From positions 1-64,000 of the forward strand of contig JAVTVY010020388.1 in assembly GCA_036873755.1 (NCBI GenBank): DNA of 64,000 nucleotides, read 5' to 3'. The position numbers and the translations under genes are program-made. How positions within the stretch are numbered: position 1 is the first letter of the stretch; the number at the start of each line of letters is the position of its first letter. This document shows positions 1 through 12,143 of this stretch, piece after piece. The notes beneath the pieces were generated by a model. That model searched no databases. It was not told the DNA's origin and saw only the letters and a program-made list of their open reading frames with translations. The stretch comes from Hanleya hanleyi (lineage: Eukaryota > Mollusca > Polyplacophora > Lepidopleurida > Hanleyidae).

Positions 1-35
1 GGGGGGGGGTGGTGCCAGTATCATAGCACTTTAGG

Positions 36-150
36 TGAGGGTCCAGGGTCCGCCTAGTCCCCGGAAGCTCCTGAGGTCTAGATCGCCGGAGACGCGTTCT
101 GAGCGATTTCTGGCTAATAAAAAAATTCTGTAATGAAGTGTATGTTTACT
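36..150 (+). repeat. Decayed copy of the ~300-bp tandem unit
   Basis: The run from 'gagggtccaggg' through 'cgttctgagcg' matches the start of the units at 1751, 2070 and 2365. It then loses similarity. It is a stray truncated copy with no coding content. Confidence 0.6.
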
Positions 151-618
151 TCTTTCCTAAACCTTTCACCGTGAAAAAGCATTCGATGGTGGTTTTCTGC
201 GATGCTGAATAAGAAAAATATATGTATAATAAAGTAGCCTGACACATTGTGTAGACGAAACCGATATAAGTCCTGGGCAATGAGGTGATCGATAATTCTT
301 GTACATGTAGTTGAAAGATTTTTGCAGAAATAACGCCATCTACAACAATAGTTTAAAAGTATAGATGGCGCTAGCTATATACTTCTGGTCGTTTTAAGCA
401 ACATTAGACCCTTTAGTATGAGAGAGCTTACAGTTTACTGTTTTCACAAACGTATCAGTTTTATAACTGGTCATTTATGTTAGCAGTGAATTATTTGATG
501 AATTATAGGGACAAAAAAAAGGGAGAAAAATGCGAGAAAACCCCTCTATCCCGTCCGTCATTATAGTTACTTGCATGGAATTACGTGGAGATAAAATCTT
601 GCGGCAAAAGTTTTGCGG
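151..618. other. No gene or repeat recognised
   Basis: AT-rich intergenic sequence. I see no extended reading frame, splice-flanked exon or internal repeat on either strand. Confidence 0.5.
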
Positions 619-1063
619 GGGCTAAAGCTGGATTTCGCTGGACGCATGCCTGTGCATGCGCGTCGTGAATAGGCAGATGTGGGGTGGACGTTTTGGGGTC
701 GATGTGGGCCAATATTGGTCCGATTCGGTCGTGTAAGGTACCAAAGTGAAGCACTCGTGGGGGAGAGTCCGACTGGATGGGTGTGCCGTGAAAGTAAGGC
801 TATGGTGCGCATGCAGGGAATTGTGGGGAAAAAACATTGGAATGGACGTTTCTGGGTCCAGGTGGGCCAATATTGCTCCGCGTGAGTCGTGTGGGGTATC
901 CATGTGAAGCACTCCTCGAGGCTGATCAAGTCATGGATGGGTGCATGTAAAATTTTCCACGGAAAATATCCGGAAACACGGACTTGACCCCTATCAATCA
1001 GGTCTAGATGGGCTAACATCGATTCCCAGAGGATCTTGGCCTGCCGAGAGGTGCAGGGTGGGA
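619..1063 (+). repeat. Relic of virus-like element terminal repeats
   Basis: Contains the word 'ggacgttttggggt', then 'gtgaagcactc', a CGCATGC word, and a 'gggtgcatgtaaaatt' to 'gggctaacatc' block. The same words occur in the same order and orientation at 59930-61310, and inverted at 56680-57315. It is a diverged solo fragment of the terminal region of the Polinton-like element at the right of the window. The short frames on both strands here are not conserved and I do not consider them genes. Confidence 0.6.
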
Positions 1064-1264
1064 TAGCGGGAGCATGTTTTCACAGAAAAAAATAAAGCGG
1101 AAAACGGACTTTACCACTGGTGAACCGGGAATGTTGTTGTTGTTGAGATAATGTAGTCTCTCAATTTTGGGGAAGTAAAGATCAAGGGGAGTAATCCAGT
1201 TGCCCCTTAGAGAAAGCAGAAAGCAGAAACATAGTATATTTGCCCTATGACCTTTGTGGAGAGT

Positions 1265-1386
1265 TTTACAGTAACGCCTTAACACCCTATCTTAACACCT
1301 TAACGCCCTATCTTAACACCTTATCGTAACGCCTTAACGCCCTATCTTAACGCCTTATCCTAACGCCTTAACGCCCTAGCGTACCA
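1265..1386 (+). repeat. TTAACGCC minisatellite in left TIR
   Basis: Tandem 'ccttaacgccctatctta'-type units of about 18 bp, roughly six copies with variants. The inverted counterpart is at about 2996-3085 in the right arm, so the array belongs to the element's terminal structure. Confidence 0.7.
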
Positions 1387-1517
1387 GGGTTTTTTTTATC
1401 TTTTGCGCGAGATTGTACCATGCTATTATAGAATACTAAAGCGTCGACAAAGTGTTACTCACCAGCCTTGCGCGCTCGCTCACTCACTCGCTCACTCACT
1501 CTCTCACCAGCGTTAGG

Positions 1518-1640
1518 GCGTCACTACGTTAAGACGAGCGTTGGGCACGGCTTACACTCGGAGCTTTTGGAGCTCGGAGCTCGGAGCTCATGAAGATGAC
1601 GTCAAGTAACATCATCACCGGAAATGACGTCACCGCATGC
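1518..1640 (-). repeat. Fragment related to 55190-55330, inverted
   Basis: Read on the minus strand it gives GCATGCGGTGACGTCA, GAGCTCCGAGCTCC runs and 'cccaacgctcgtcttaacg'. These parallel the GCATGCG, GAGCTCCGAGCTC and 'ccaaatgcccgtcttaacg' words in the 3.34-kb insertion of duplication copy B. It indicates an older inverted fragment of that element family. Confidence 0.45.
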
Positions 1641-1750
1641 ATGTGCGCTTTCAGTAAGTGACGTCATCGCACGGGCTATAGGGTACAGGGTACACCCCCA
1701 GTTTGGCTCCAAGGGCGGATCCAGCCAAAATTCATAGGGGGGTCGACTAT

Positions 1751-2575
1751 CACAGCCCAACAGGGGAGGGTCCAGGGGCCGCCTAGGTCCCGGAAGCTCC
1801 GGGTTCCTAGATCGCCGGAGATGCGTTCTGAGCGTTTTTCCGGAAATGAAACTGATCATAATGTATGCAGATTTATGGTTCTATTTTCACGATTTTCCCG
1901 CAATTATAAGCACGCATCGATATTGAAAAAATCGCACCTCATGCCTGCATCCATTTGACTTTCTAGTTATATTTAAAACATACAAAACGATGGCATTTAG
2001 TTCATGGAAGGGAAACCAAGATGCCTACTGATACGGTTCATTCACAAAAAGATAAATCAAGGAAATCCTCATAGCCCAACAGGCGAGGGTCCAAGCTCCG
2101 AATTCCTAGATCTCCGGAGATGCGTTCTAAGCATTTTCCAGGAAATAAATTCGAACATAATGTATGCAGATTTATGGTTCTATTCTCACGTTTGTTTCTC
2201 ATTTATAAGCACGCATCGATATTGAAAAAATCATACTTCATGCCTGAATCCATTTGACTTTCTAGTTATATTTAACAGATAAAAAAACGATGACTTTTAC
2301 ATCATGGAACATTAGAACCAATATGATACCGATTCATTTACACAAAGCTAAAATAAGCGATCCTCACAGCCTGACAGGCGAGGGTCCAGGGGCCGCCTAG
2401 GCCCCGGAAGCTCCGGGGTTCCAGGTTGCGGGAGATGCGTTTTACGCGTTTTCCCGGAAATAAATCTGAACACAATGTAGGTAGATTTATTGTTCTATTT
2501 TCACATTTGTTTCGCATAAACACGCATCGACATTGAAGAATATGCCTGACACCATTTGACTTCCTGGTTTAACAC
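1751..2575 (+). repeat. Tandem array of ~300-bp units, three copies
   Basis: Units start at 1751, 2070 and 2365, with the shared opening 'cagcc(c/t)(a/g)acaggcgagggtcca'. Each continues through a 'cggagatgcgttct' stretch, 'gcagatttatggttctatt', an 'aagcacgcatcgatattga' stretch and 'ccatttgacttt'. Spacings are 319 and 295 bases. No conserved reading frame spans the units, so this is a non-coding satellite-like block. Confidence 0.8.
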
Positions 2576-2585
2576 AAGCAAAACA

Positions 2586-2921
2586 GGCCTATAACACACC
2601 ACTCACTACACGTGGTGCGCTCGCGGCGATAATATCTGATTGTAGATACATGTTGAAACTCCAACTTAAATAGTACACTCACAAACTACATGAATAGATG
2701 ATGGTCTGTTTAATACACATATAGATACTCTAATTACATAATCCACATTCAGGTAATTTACATATCATTTCAAGGCATTATTTCTACGTGGAATCCCAGG
2801 GTTCGCTGATCTTTCAAAAAAAATAAAAATTGAGGTTTCATGGGTGGGGGGGGGGAGGCGGATCCCCAAAATCACCAAATCACAACTTGTTTTATTCCAT
2901 GGTGTGAATGCATTGATACAT
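2586..2921. other. No gene seen
   Basis: AT-rich filler between the tandem array and the right TIR, including a short poly-G run near 2846. No coding or repeat signal recognised. Confidence 0.5.
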
Positions 2922-3245
2922 ACATCTTATCGACGTGTTAGTATTATATAATAGCATGGTATAATCCCGCGCAAAAGATAAAACAACTGGTATGCTAGGG
3001 CGTTAAAATAAGGCGTTAAGATAGGGTGTTAAGGCGTGACGATATAAGACGTTAAGGTATTAAGATAGGGCGTTAAGGCGTTACTGTAAAACTCTCCACA
3101 AAGGTCATACGGCAAATATACTGCTTTCTGCTTTCTCTACTACTAAGGGGTGACTGGATTACTTCCCTTGATTTTTTTAGAGACTTCACTATCTCAACAA
3201 CAACAATATTCCCATTTTTACGACTCTCCAGCTGTAAAGTCCCTG

Positions 3246-3658
3246 ATGTAACTTTTACGACCGAGTGCTCCATACCACCAGAACTCTGAACACATTGCCT
3301 GTGGATATAACTGTTCCAATCTGGACTAAACTACCCTCCGTTGCAGACCGTATACATATGATGTGTGCCTTTGCGAAGCCACGAAGCTTATTATCCATTC
3401 TTTGTAGGGTTGGACTAAATAGGAACTAGAACATACACATTTACTGATGTGCAGTTATATTCAATCCATACCTATAAGCTTATTGAACTTGCCGTTTTAA
3501 ACCGTGAATATATAAAGTTGGGCCTAATCAAGTCTTTTCAAAATTGTCTTCATAGTTATGTTATAGTGATTAGCTTATTCAGTCCGACAAACTGATCTGT
3601 GTCAAATATTCATAAAACCTTAATATCGTTCGTTCCGATTATACCATATTTAATTGGA
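3246..3658. other. No gene seen
   Basis: Lies downstream, on the minus strand, of the signal-peptide exon at 3676-3736, so further exons could lie here or beyond the window. I found no cysteine-rich exon with matching phase. Confidence 0.4.
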
Positions 3659-4003
3659 CGGTATAAAATACTCACCTGTAAATGAAAAAGTCAGTATAAC
3701 GGCGAAGAATGAAAGAAGATACGATCTCAACATCATGATGGTCAGTGATGAAAGGCAGACATGGGTGAACTTTTACATTTATGTAATATCGTTTAATATC
3801 GAATGCTTAAAACGTGGGAAAATAGAAGTGTCAGGCTATTAATTTCTGTAACCAGATCTAAACTGTTATTAAAACATGCAATTATGTGTTTATATATCTA
3901 CCGCACGTACGCTTGGACAACTGGAGAAATGTTGCAAATGTCAAATGTTTCTGAATGATGGACGATTTAGATAAGTATATGTCGGCCCAGATATAAATAA
4001 TTA
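3659..4003 (-). repeat. Paralogous block shared with 36664-37058
   Basis: About 350 bp align end to end with 36664-37058. Similarity covers a splice donor, a 61-base exon, the 5' flank and the distal 'ggagaaa(t/c)gttgcaaatgtcaaatgttt' stretch. Similarity extends well beyond the exon, so it looks like duplication of a gene 5' end rather than convergence. Confidence 0.7.
3676..3736 (-). CDS. First exon encoding a signal peptide (paralogue 1)
   Basis: On the minus strand two tandem ATGs open a 20-residue segment: Met-Met-Leu-Arg-Ser followed by a strongly hydrophobic core. It ends in phase 1 at a canonical GTGAGT donor (plus-strand ACTCAC at 3670-3675). The paralogue at 36677-36737 has the same length, start, phase and donor, and 12-13 of 20 residues are identical. 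That conservation argues for a real exon, not chance. It would supply the secretory leader of a small extracellular protein. Downstream exons would lie to the left, probably beyond the window start; none is visible between 1 and 3670. No RNA evidence is available, so the exon could also be an orphan from a partial gene duplication. Confidence 0.55.
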
Positions 4004-4284
4004 TCAATATTTTATAATGTTGCCAATTAATACAGGCGCCGATATGGAAAGCTTTCTCTATAACTGGTTACCGTAGCTTATAGCATAGCACAGGAAGATC
4101 ATCATCAAGCAGTTCTTCAGCACCGTGACGAACCATCATTCACCATGACTTATGGATAATTATTCCAATTGGAAAGGCCCGCTGTGTCAACAAGATAGGA
4201 CCTGAACAATTTGGGTCCCATAAAAAAGGTCTTGCAGAGGCATTTCTGTTTGAGTATCACAATATGAATCGCAAAATATCTTCA

Positions 4285-5445
4285 TAACATCAGGTGAGTT
4301 ACTTATTTGAGCTGATCTGTCATCACAGTTCCCTAGCTAGCGTATCTAATTCCACTCAAGTCGATTCTAGGGGCCATGTGGTTATCTCATAGTTTTCACA
4401 TGAACAGCTGCAATAAAAGCGCGGCTGAGATACCAAAGCTAGAATCCTTCGTATTCTAGTCAGAATGCCGTGGGGGACTTTCCTTTAGAGTCATATGGTT
4501 GCTTTTTAGTTGCCAGACGTCATAAATTTTTCCCACCTCTCACATATCTCACCGATTTATTATCTGTATATGGTAGGATTCTCCTGGTGGATTGTTAATA
4601 TCCGGGGGCCCAACCTCTGTTCATGTCATTCGACAAATATATGTAGTTTTATTGTCTTAGTGAGAAATTGAACACACGACGTCGGGCATTACAGGTTACT
4701 TTGGTGGGGGGTTCTGCATTTGCCATGTTTATCCCATGTTGAAGCGTTTACTCCATCAGACGCCCTCGAATTCATCCATTGATATTAGATGCTTTCCTTA
4801 TTTGAGCTGATCTGTCACCACAGCTCCCGATCTAGCTTATCTAATTCCGCTTAAGCCGGTGCTAGGGGCCGTGTGATTACTTCATAGTTTTCACATGAAC
4901 AGGTGCAACAAAAGCGCGGCTGAGATACCAAGCTGATGTGTTAGAATCCTTCGTATTCAAGTCCGAATGCGAGGTACCAATGGAGACTTTCCTGTGGAGT
5001 CATATGGTTGCTTTTTAGTCGCCAGACGTTGTCAATTTTCCAACCTCTCACATTTATCAGCAATATATTATCTGTATATGGTAGGATTATGCTGGTGGAC
5101 TGTTAATGCCCGACGGCGAGTTTTTCAGGGTACTTTTGCATTTAACATGTTTACCCCATTTTGAGGCATTTACTTCGTCAGACACTCTCGAATTCATCCA
5201 TTAACATCAGATGAGTTACTTATTTGAGCTAATCTGTCACCACAGCTCCCGGGTTAGCGTATCTAGTTCCGTTTAAGTCTGTGCTAGGGGCGTGTGGTTA
5301 ATTCCTAGTTTCAACATGAACATCTGCAAGAAAAGCGCGGCAACGTTCCAAGTCTACGCCAGCTCGCAGAGGGAGACTTTCCCGTGGAGTCATATTGTTG
5401 CCTTTTAGTCACCAGACGTCTTCCTTTTTCCCGACCTCTTAGCCG
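4285..5445 (+). repeat. Three tandem ~420-500-bp units of a retroelement-associated repeat
   Basis: Units begin near 4290, 4792 and 5210 with 'cttatttgagctgatctgtca'-like sequence. They run through 'gtgctaggggc', 'cacatgaaca(g/t)(c/g)tgcaa(c/t)aaaagcgcgg', 'gtcatatggttgctttttag', 'gccagacgt' and 'ctgtatatggtaggatt'. The same order occurs at 22600-23060, around the reverse-transcriptase pseudogene, and partly at 29330-29400. The block therefore most likely represents the non-coding terminal or untranslated segment of that retroelement, amplified in tandem. No reverse transcriptase is present here. Confidence 0.7.
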
Positions 5446-5689
5446 TCAAACCATTTTTGAAGTTTGGAAGCCTCTTAGAGATCTTAAAACCTTATATGCT
5501 TATGCATAGATAAAATGAGATATATTGAAGAAACTTTGCCGACTTGGATGAATTCAGATGTATTCGGCCTTCCTCTACGATTCAATATTTAACTGCTATT
5601 TTCAGCCATCTGAGACTGACACAAAGGAATACGTCCTTGTAAACTCTTACTCTCGTTTAAACCCTATCTGCCCTGAGCTTTTTGGGACC

Positions 5690-6185
5690 TGTCCAGGCCT
5701 GGGGAGGGGCCAGTTCGATCCCTCTAATTATTTTTCTTATTACTTGAGCTAGGGAGCGAAAACTTAACACACTATACCCTTAGGTCAAACTCTACTAGAA
5801 AATGCAAAAGAAAATCCGTCACAGTGACGTCATTTTCCAAAAAGGCATTTTTTGGTCGATTTTTCGGTCACAAACTGCATGATAAATTAGTAAATATTAA
5901 TCTCATGTGAAATACAATAGTTTTGGCCCACTTTTCATCGTAGAAAAGCAGAAGTTTTGGAGAAAAATGAGGAAAACATCACTCTTCCGATACTTCACGT
6001 GAACGCCATCTTGAATTTACCCATTATCCTCTGCACGGGGGTTATGCAAATAGACTCAAAATAACCCCAATATGATAAACTAAAAAGTCACGGAGTGTCA
6101 GCTCTCGTTCCGGAGATAGCTAGCGCAGAAAGTTTGGTATGGGGGATATATATGCTCCCCCCTTCCAGGCCTGCTAGGGTTAAAC
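5690..6185 (-). repeat. Dispersed repeat, inverted relative of 54600-55085
   Basis: Read on the minus strand it follows 54600-55085 in order: a CCCTA and poly-G/C start, 'atattggggt(c/t)attttgag', 'gcagaggat(c/a)atggg', 'ttcaa(a/g)atggcg', 'gtcacagtgacgtcat'. A shorter cousin is at 26030-26230. It is a non-coding repeat family. One copy lies inside the 3.34-kb insertion of duplication copy B and another just outside copy A. Confidence 0.6.
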
Positions 6186-6457
6186 TGAACTGAATTGAAA
6201 ACATCGGTCATATGACCGTATCTGCCAGCTGAACTATCTCGAACTATACGGCATGTCATCTCGAATCAAAAGCAGTGTTTTTGGTTTTCTTGTGATGTTC
6301 CTGAACAAGTGATGTTCGGGCGTCGAGATAAGATACAGAGAGAAAAGTGTCGGAAAAGTATCACACATTCACTAATCAGATTCAAACTATAACAGCATGG
6401 CATTTTATTAATTGATGGGTATTCAAACCCCTATATGTCTTTTGTCCGAGTGCGGGC

Positions 6458-8340
6458 TTGTCGTTTGTGCGAGTGAACACACAATCCTGTTCGTGTGTTA
6501 TTGCATTCGAACGCTACATACAGCTAAATATATACACATCTATTATTTCTGCTAATCTTGTCCACAATTTTACCAATTTATCTTCTCTCAGCCACGAGCA
6601 TTTATCCTGTAAGACACCATGTCACACTAGTATTAACCCATTAACAGGCGGGCATCGTCAAAACATCTCCAAGACCCAAACAGTAACGGGTACCAGACAA
6701 GTGACATTGGCCATCGAAGACAGGTTAGACGTTCTACGCATTGATGTTCAGGCAATCTGGAACAAAAATCCTTAAAAGCTGATGGTGAGCCGTTTCTAGA
6801 GTGAATTCACTTCCTAGTTATACCCAATGTTATAGGGTGTAAACCTGCTGTATGTCCTAGCTGTGCCTAAAAAATTATACCAACGAAGGCGCGTCATTTA
6901 TTATCCACAGGTTTTGCAGTATACGTTCAGGTTTGTGGCAGAGGTCAGATTTGCAAGCATGATTTCGGGGGAAACAAAAGGCTGAATGCAGATAGACATC
7001 GAAGAACTAAAGGCTTTAATGACTAGAATCAGAAGATATTTGAATATAGAATGTATCCAAATTGAATTTCTAGTCTCTCTGCATAACTTGTCCGCACCCA
7101 GACTTGATAGTTATCCGGAGTAATTCAATCAGATCGGTACCAGTGTAAAAGGAAACAAGCGCGGGATGAGCGCAAAGACCTCCGTCGAGGCAACAGGGTC
7201 CGTAGGGGAATAGATCGCTGAATAACATAGGGCCGGATGCCAAGCTCAAGTTTGCTTTTGATGGGCGTTAACTCCACCAGTGGTAATTAACATTGAGGGT
7301 TCCCCACTAGCATGTCCAGCTAGGGATGGAAGTCACATTCCCCGCACATAAGTTTTGTCTGATTTCACGTGCTTGAAATATTAGGGTATGGAATAGATTA
7401 TATTGATGGAAAATACTGCTTGAGACGTTAGGCCTCTTCCCGCCCCCCCCCCCCTCCGAGAGGATGCCCCCACCCAAATCAACACGTTAGCGGCAGAAAT
7501 GAGACCCTGTGTGCCTAGTTGTACCAATTTGCTTGTGATTTTGTGCTATAGGCCCGACACATCAACACTTCATATTTTGTATGTGTACAGTATAGCATCA
7601 TCATTGAGAGAATCCTCTACAAAACACACCTGATTTTACTGACACTCCGTTTTGATCTGCATCAGCATCATGTGGTGAGGATTCAATGCGCTCGGTATAA
7701 TTTTGTATACTGGTGTTACAGGTCACCTTCACCATACTGTATCAATGACCATGAACTTGTACATGTATCACATTCATATTGAATGGTGATGGCTGATGAG
7801 AATATTGCCCATATGGAACAAATGGCTGGATTCCAACAAATAAAAAGTTCATATTAATCATAAACAACATACAGTTAATAATATTATCAAATAATTATAT
7901 GTACTCCTTGTCGACATAAATATATTACAGACAATATCATGACTGAATCATGGTAACAGATATACACCTAAATCACACCATTTGTAGATCACTGTCAGGT
8001 TATCGCTTAACATTTAACAATTTCTGAAAATGACGGCATTTTAATATCTGTCCAACCTGATATAATATACTGGCTTACCTATTCATAAATGCGTACTGGC
8101 TAAGATCACATTATGCCTTGTATATATACTGTGCGTAAGGAGCTGTTTGTAACTTTGTTCACTGCTGAAGATGCTATAACTAATAGCAAAATATACAGAA
8201 TAAATTGTGATTCCTACTCGGAGTTGCTTTTCTCTACAATTGAAGTAAAATGGTGTGTTCTTCTGCATTTTGACAGAATATTTAGACTTTGAAGATGATA
8301 TGTAATGATGCCCCAAAATGAACTGAATTTTCCGTGGTAT
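6458..8340. other. Duplicated interval without recognisable gene
   Basis: A 105-codon open stretch at 6458-6775 begins with TTG, has no splice or homology support, and differs by only two residues from copy B, as expected from nucleotide identity alone. The poly-C run near 7443 and the rest of the interval show nothing I can name. Confidence 0.4.
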
Positions 8341-8377
8341 CTGTCTGTCTGTCTCTCTGTTTGCCCATATTTCTTGT

Positions 8378-8712
8378 CATACCACATATGCAGCTGGTGA
8401 TGGATCAGAAGCCTAATGAAATTGACTGACCTTCACCTGTTTTATCGAGGTCAAATTTAGCATTAGCAATAATTTTTAAAGGAGTGAAGATAGGTTCTCC
8501 AAATTCATAATACTTGTGCAATTGGTGACTGACTAGAAGCCTATCCCAGTTGACTGAATCTATTTTCTCATGTTATATACTGTATATTATGATATAACAT
8601 GAACTATAGCTAGGCATTCTAAATTGATACCACATATGCAACTGATGATGGACTTGAAGCCTATGAATATGACTGACATTGACCTATTTTCTCAAGGTCA
8701 AAAACTGTAAGT
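8378..8712 (+). repeat. Three ~120-bp tandem units
   Basis: Units begin near 8378, 8505 and 8627. Each has a 'taccacatatgca(g/a)ctg(g/a)tgatgga' or 'gtgcaattggtgactga' opening, then 'agcctat' and 'ctattttctca(a/t)ggtc'. The 'tgacc-ttgacct' words are common in molluscan dispersed repeats. The same block is in copy B at 47690-48010. Non-coding. Confidence 0.55.
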
Positions 8713-11700
8713 TAAGTCACATCTTAAGGCCATATTATACTCGGCCATTTAATGTCAGTTTTCTCGGTTCAGAAATGGCAAAGTCCCAGGTAGGTTTCCA
8801 CATGTAATTAGCAAATACTAGAGCATATCCTATTCATTGTTTATGCCCATGTCGAAGAATTACAAAAGTTTGAACAAATACTGAACATGAAAATGTAACA
8901 TCCTGCCCTGCATTCGAACAGTTATTGAAAAACCTTGAAATGTGCCTTGTAAATCTCCAGAAATTCATCGATGTTCCCCTGGTGAAAGTGGGATGCTATC
9001 TGTACAGCTAAAATCAAAGGCCTTTGCAGAGTAAATAGGAATTACCAGTGATTGCTTATATCAATAGAACAGAAATAAATAATTTGTAAATTAATCAGAT
9101 ATGCAATTGTTGTTATTCATTATCATGTATAATAGAAGTTACCCAGTTTTACTCTTTTAATAAATGAATTACATGTTCTTCGTATCTAATCTGTAAGGGT
9201 CTTAGATTCAAACATTCATCCACAAAGACCTGCCCCATATTATACATGTACATGCTATGCCAGGTAGAAGCAGGGACCCAAGTCTTGAATTGAATAGATC
9301 ATCCATGAAGTTATTTCAGCTTCAATGTCCACTAGCATTCACTGGATGGGCATCCTCCATTTACAGCTACATGAAACTGGATGACCAGTTACCTGTTTCT
9401 CTGCCATAAACTGACCAGTCTCACCTCTGCACTACATGTGTATGCTAGCAGCTGTCTGTCTTGACACACATGCATGTTGTGGTGTACCCTGGGTTTTCAG
9501 GAAAGGAAATGCTGCAGGGTTAGTTTACCTGATCAGAAGATACACATGGCGAGGTATGCATGTGGGGAACATTTACAAACTACTGGTGAGTTTACATTAT
9601 ACATTTTTGATTTTCAATCACCGTTTGAATGCTGAATGTGATTTCATGGTATTAAGGTAATACATTGCTTGTCATTTAATTCTTCTTTGACATGGGCAAA
9701 AAATGTTGTCAAGTTTTGTTGTAGTATTTCGTACTCAAATGGGAAATTGATATTCTGACTTTGCCATTTCTCAGACAGCCACTATGGCCGACTGGACTAT
9801 GGTCTTAACTGCTAACATACACCTCACATCTAACATTGTCATCATTTTGTTTTGGCTGTGGTTTTCCTTCCAGAAAAATTTAGCGAATTTTGCATGTGTT
9901 TCAACAGTCTCATGCTTCAACAGTAACTTAAACCATGCTGTATCGGCTGAGCTGTTGAAATAGACTTCATTTCCTAGCTCTGACATACTGCATCACTGTC
10001 GAAATATGAGTACCATGACAGAGTGATAGATCACACAGCCAGTGAAGGTTCCCGATTTACATTGAATGTCGTTATTGCCTAAGTAGTATTAGCAGCATTT
10101 TACAACAACAACAATTCGCTGACTTACAGTGAAAAATTATAGTGAAAGGTATCTATTTTTTGTTGTTTGACATTTTTATTTGCTGGCATTGTTTCAGATA
10201 GAATACAACAGCCTAATTCATACAATCAGGAATAAAAAGGGGGTTAAAATCTTTATGTTCAAACTTTGGTAGGAAATATAAAAGTGGCAATTTGAAAATT
10301 TATTTTTATTCGATTTTTTAATGTCGGTGGACCCATGAAACGCAAAATAAAGTTGGTATTGCCTCACACTGGGTTTCAACATTGGTGAAGAAATCCCTTC
10401 TACCAGGGATGATTCCTGATTGCTCATCCTCCAGGGGTATCTGCCCCCCACTCTGTCCCATCCAAAAAACAATTGCCACCCCTAATAGGTGGTGTGCCCA
10501 AATTGGGAAGATCTAAAGCCCTGTGAGTACCAAATTATGTGTTACAAAATTGTCTGGGGAAATGCTCTTCGCCCGTGTTTCACACGAGCTATCATTTCAA
10601 TTGTGTCCAAAATCATTGCTTCAAAATTTCGTCGGGAACCATGACAAACCCTATTGGAAATCACATGAGTCGTGGGTTCCCCATATGACAATTATTTGGC
10701 GGAAGATTTCACGTTGCATTCCTAGTAAAAATGTTCCTTTTCTCTTTTGGAGAATATATCTACATGAGTTGTACATCACGAAGATATATATTAGCTAGGT
10801 TATTAGATAAGAGTCGGACATATTATCCTACCAAGCATCCTTTCCGGTTACACAGATGTAAATAAAAGGTAGTCTTTTACGCATATCTATTAATGCCGCT
10901 AAGGCTTCTTTTGTTAAGACACACGAATTGTGAGTAGTACTCTCCTTTGCTCAAGCACTGGGTAGGTCTAAATTCCCCAGGACTGCGATTCCATCCCCTC
11001 ACCTGGCCACGTTATTTATTAAATTGATTTCTACTCTTCGTAACAATCTCTACCATTTACGGAACGATCTCTGTTTATCAACATTCAACATCACATTCTG
11101 GGAAAGAAAGAAAAAACAACAAGAGAATCAAGACAGGCTTGCCAACCCACATGCTCATGACCTTGGCACTGAGCAGGGAAACGGACCACTCTGTTTTCAA
11201 CAAACTAAATCGTGCAGTTTTCGCATCTCAACAATTTCTTCTTTTTTTTATCAAATATTTTGACATATTTTCCACATACACACTTATATATGGCTAATGT
11301 TCTGAAAGACGTTTGGCGTTTACTCAGAAAAAAAACGTTAACTTTTGAAGCCATTGATTTCCTCTTCAAATAAACAAAAAGATTCTTATACAGAATCAAA
11401 ATGTTATACTTTAAACCTCCACAGTCAAAGAGCTCTTTTTAGCTCTTTCCAATGGTAGGTTTTGAATTTGGTTGGGCGATTTTAGTATGCGTCACTTTGA
11501 CAGTGAGAGTCTGGGTATTTTTCTCCAAGGAAAAGTGTTTTCATGCAGAATTGGAGTAATATATATTTGGTTCTACCCACTTGGGATTCACATCCAATTA
11601 ATCGAGGCATGCCATCGAGATGGATCGAGAAATTTCTCGGCTGAAACCTGGAGGGCAGAACCGGGACCTCTGGCGCCGTCTTCCAGTTTGCTCCTGGTTC

Positions 11701-12143
11701 TATCTCGATCGAAACGTCCCGGTTTTCGAGATAGATAGGAAATTGATCAGTGATCTCGAAGGGGGTACCATGCAGTTTCCATATGTCCATGTTTTGTTGC
11801 CGTTGAATCGCTTCTCAGGCAATCAGAGTGTTGTGCGGGTACAATATTTTGGGGGCATATCCCGACCCAAAATAGAATCTCAACAACGGATTTATTCACG
11901 AAAAGATATTTTCCATGTTATTCATGCAAAGTTTAATCGCAAAATCCATATTTCCTGAATGCAATTGAAAGAAAACGTTTCATTTATCTATATATGTTAT
12001 AAATATATAATTAAATGATCTTCTCTCACATCGGTAATTGAATGTATATCTGACTAGTATTCCACGCGGAATAAATGGCACACCTACTAGATATGATCTG
12101 AGTAATAATAATATGTAAACATGAGTTATTTATTGTCCAATAA
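8713..12143. other. Duplicated interval, no gene I can support
   Basis: Only short unsupported frames. One 85-base stretch at 9501-9585 is bordered by a TTTTCAG acceptor and a GTGAGT donor, is shared with copy B, and is open in two frames; I treat it as a weak exon candidate only. The inverted words 'tctatctcgatcgaa' and 'ggatcgagaaattt' near 11630-11720 could form a small hairpin. Confidence 0.35.

Larger units (their letters stand above)
1107..3245. mobile_element. TIR-bounded DNA element with ~330-bp inverted arms
   Basis: The left arm (1107-1461) and right arm (2922-3245) are imperfect inverted copies. Each reads from the outside in: GTTGTTGTTGAGATA, a GGGGAGTAATCCAGT-like stretch, AGAAAGCAGAAAGCAG, GACCTTTGTGGAGAG, a TTAACGCC minisatellite, then 'atcttttgcgcg' and 'accatgctattata'. 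No transposase frame lies between the arms. The interior holds a fragment of another element (1518-1640) and a ~300-bp tandem array (1751-2575). It looks like a non-autonomous or decayed DNA transposon. The superfamily cannot be assigned and no clear target-site duplication is visible. Confidence 0.6.

Noticed and set aside
6458..6775. 105-codon frame in the duplication
   Set aside because: Begins with TTG, no splice signals, and copy B changes are no fewer than in neighbouring non-coding DNA.
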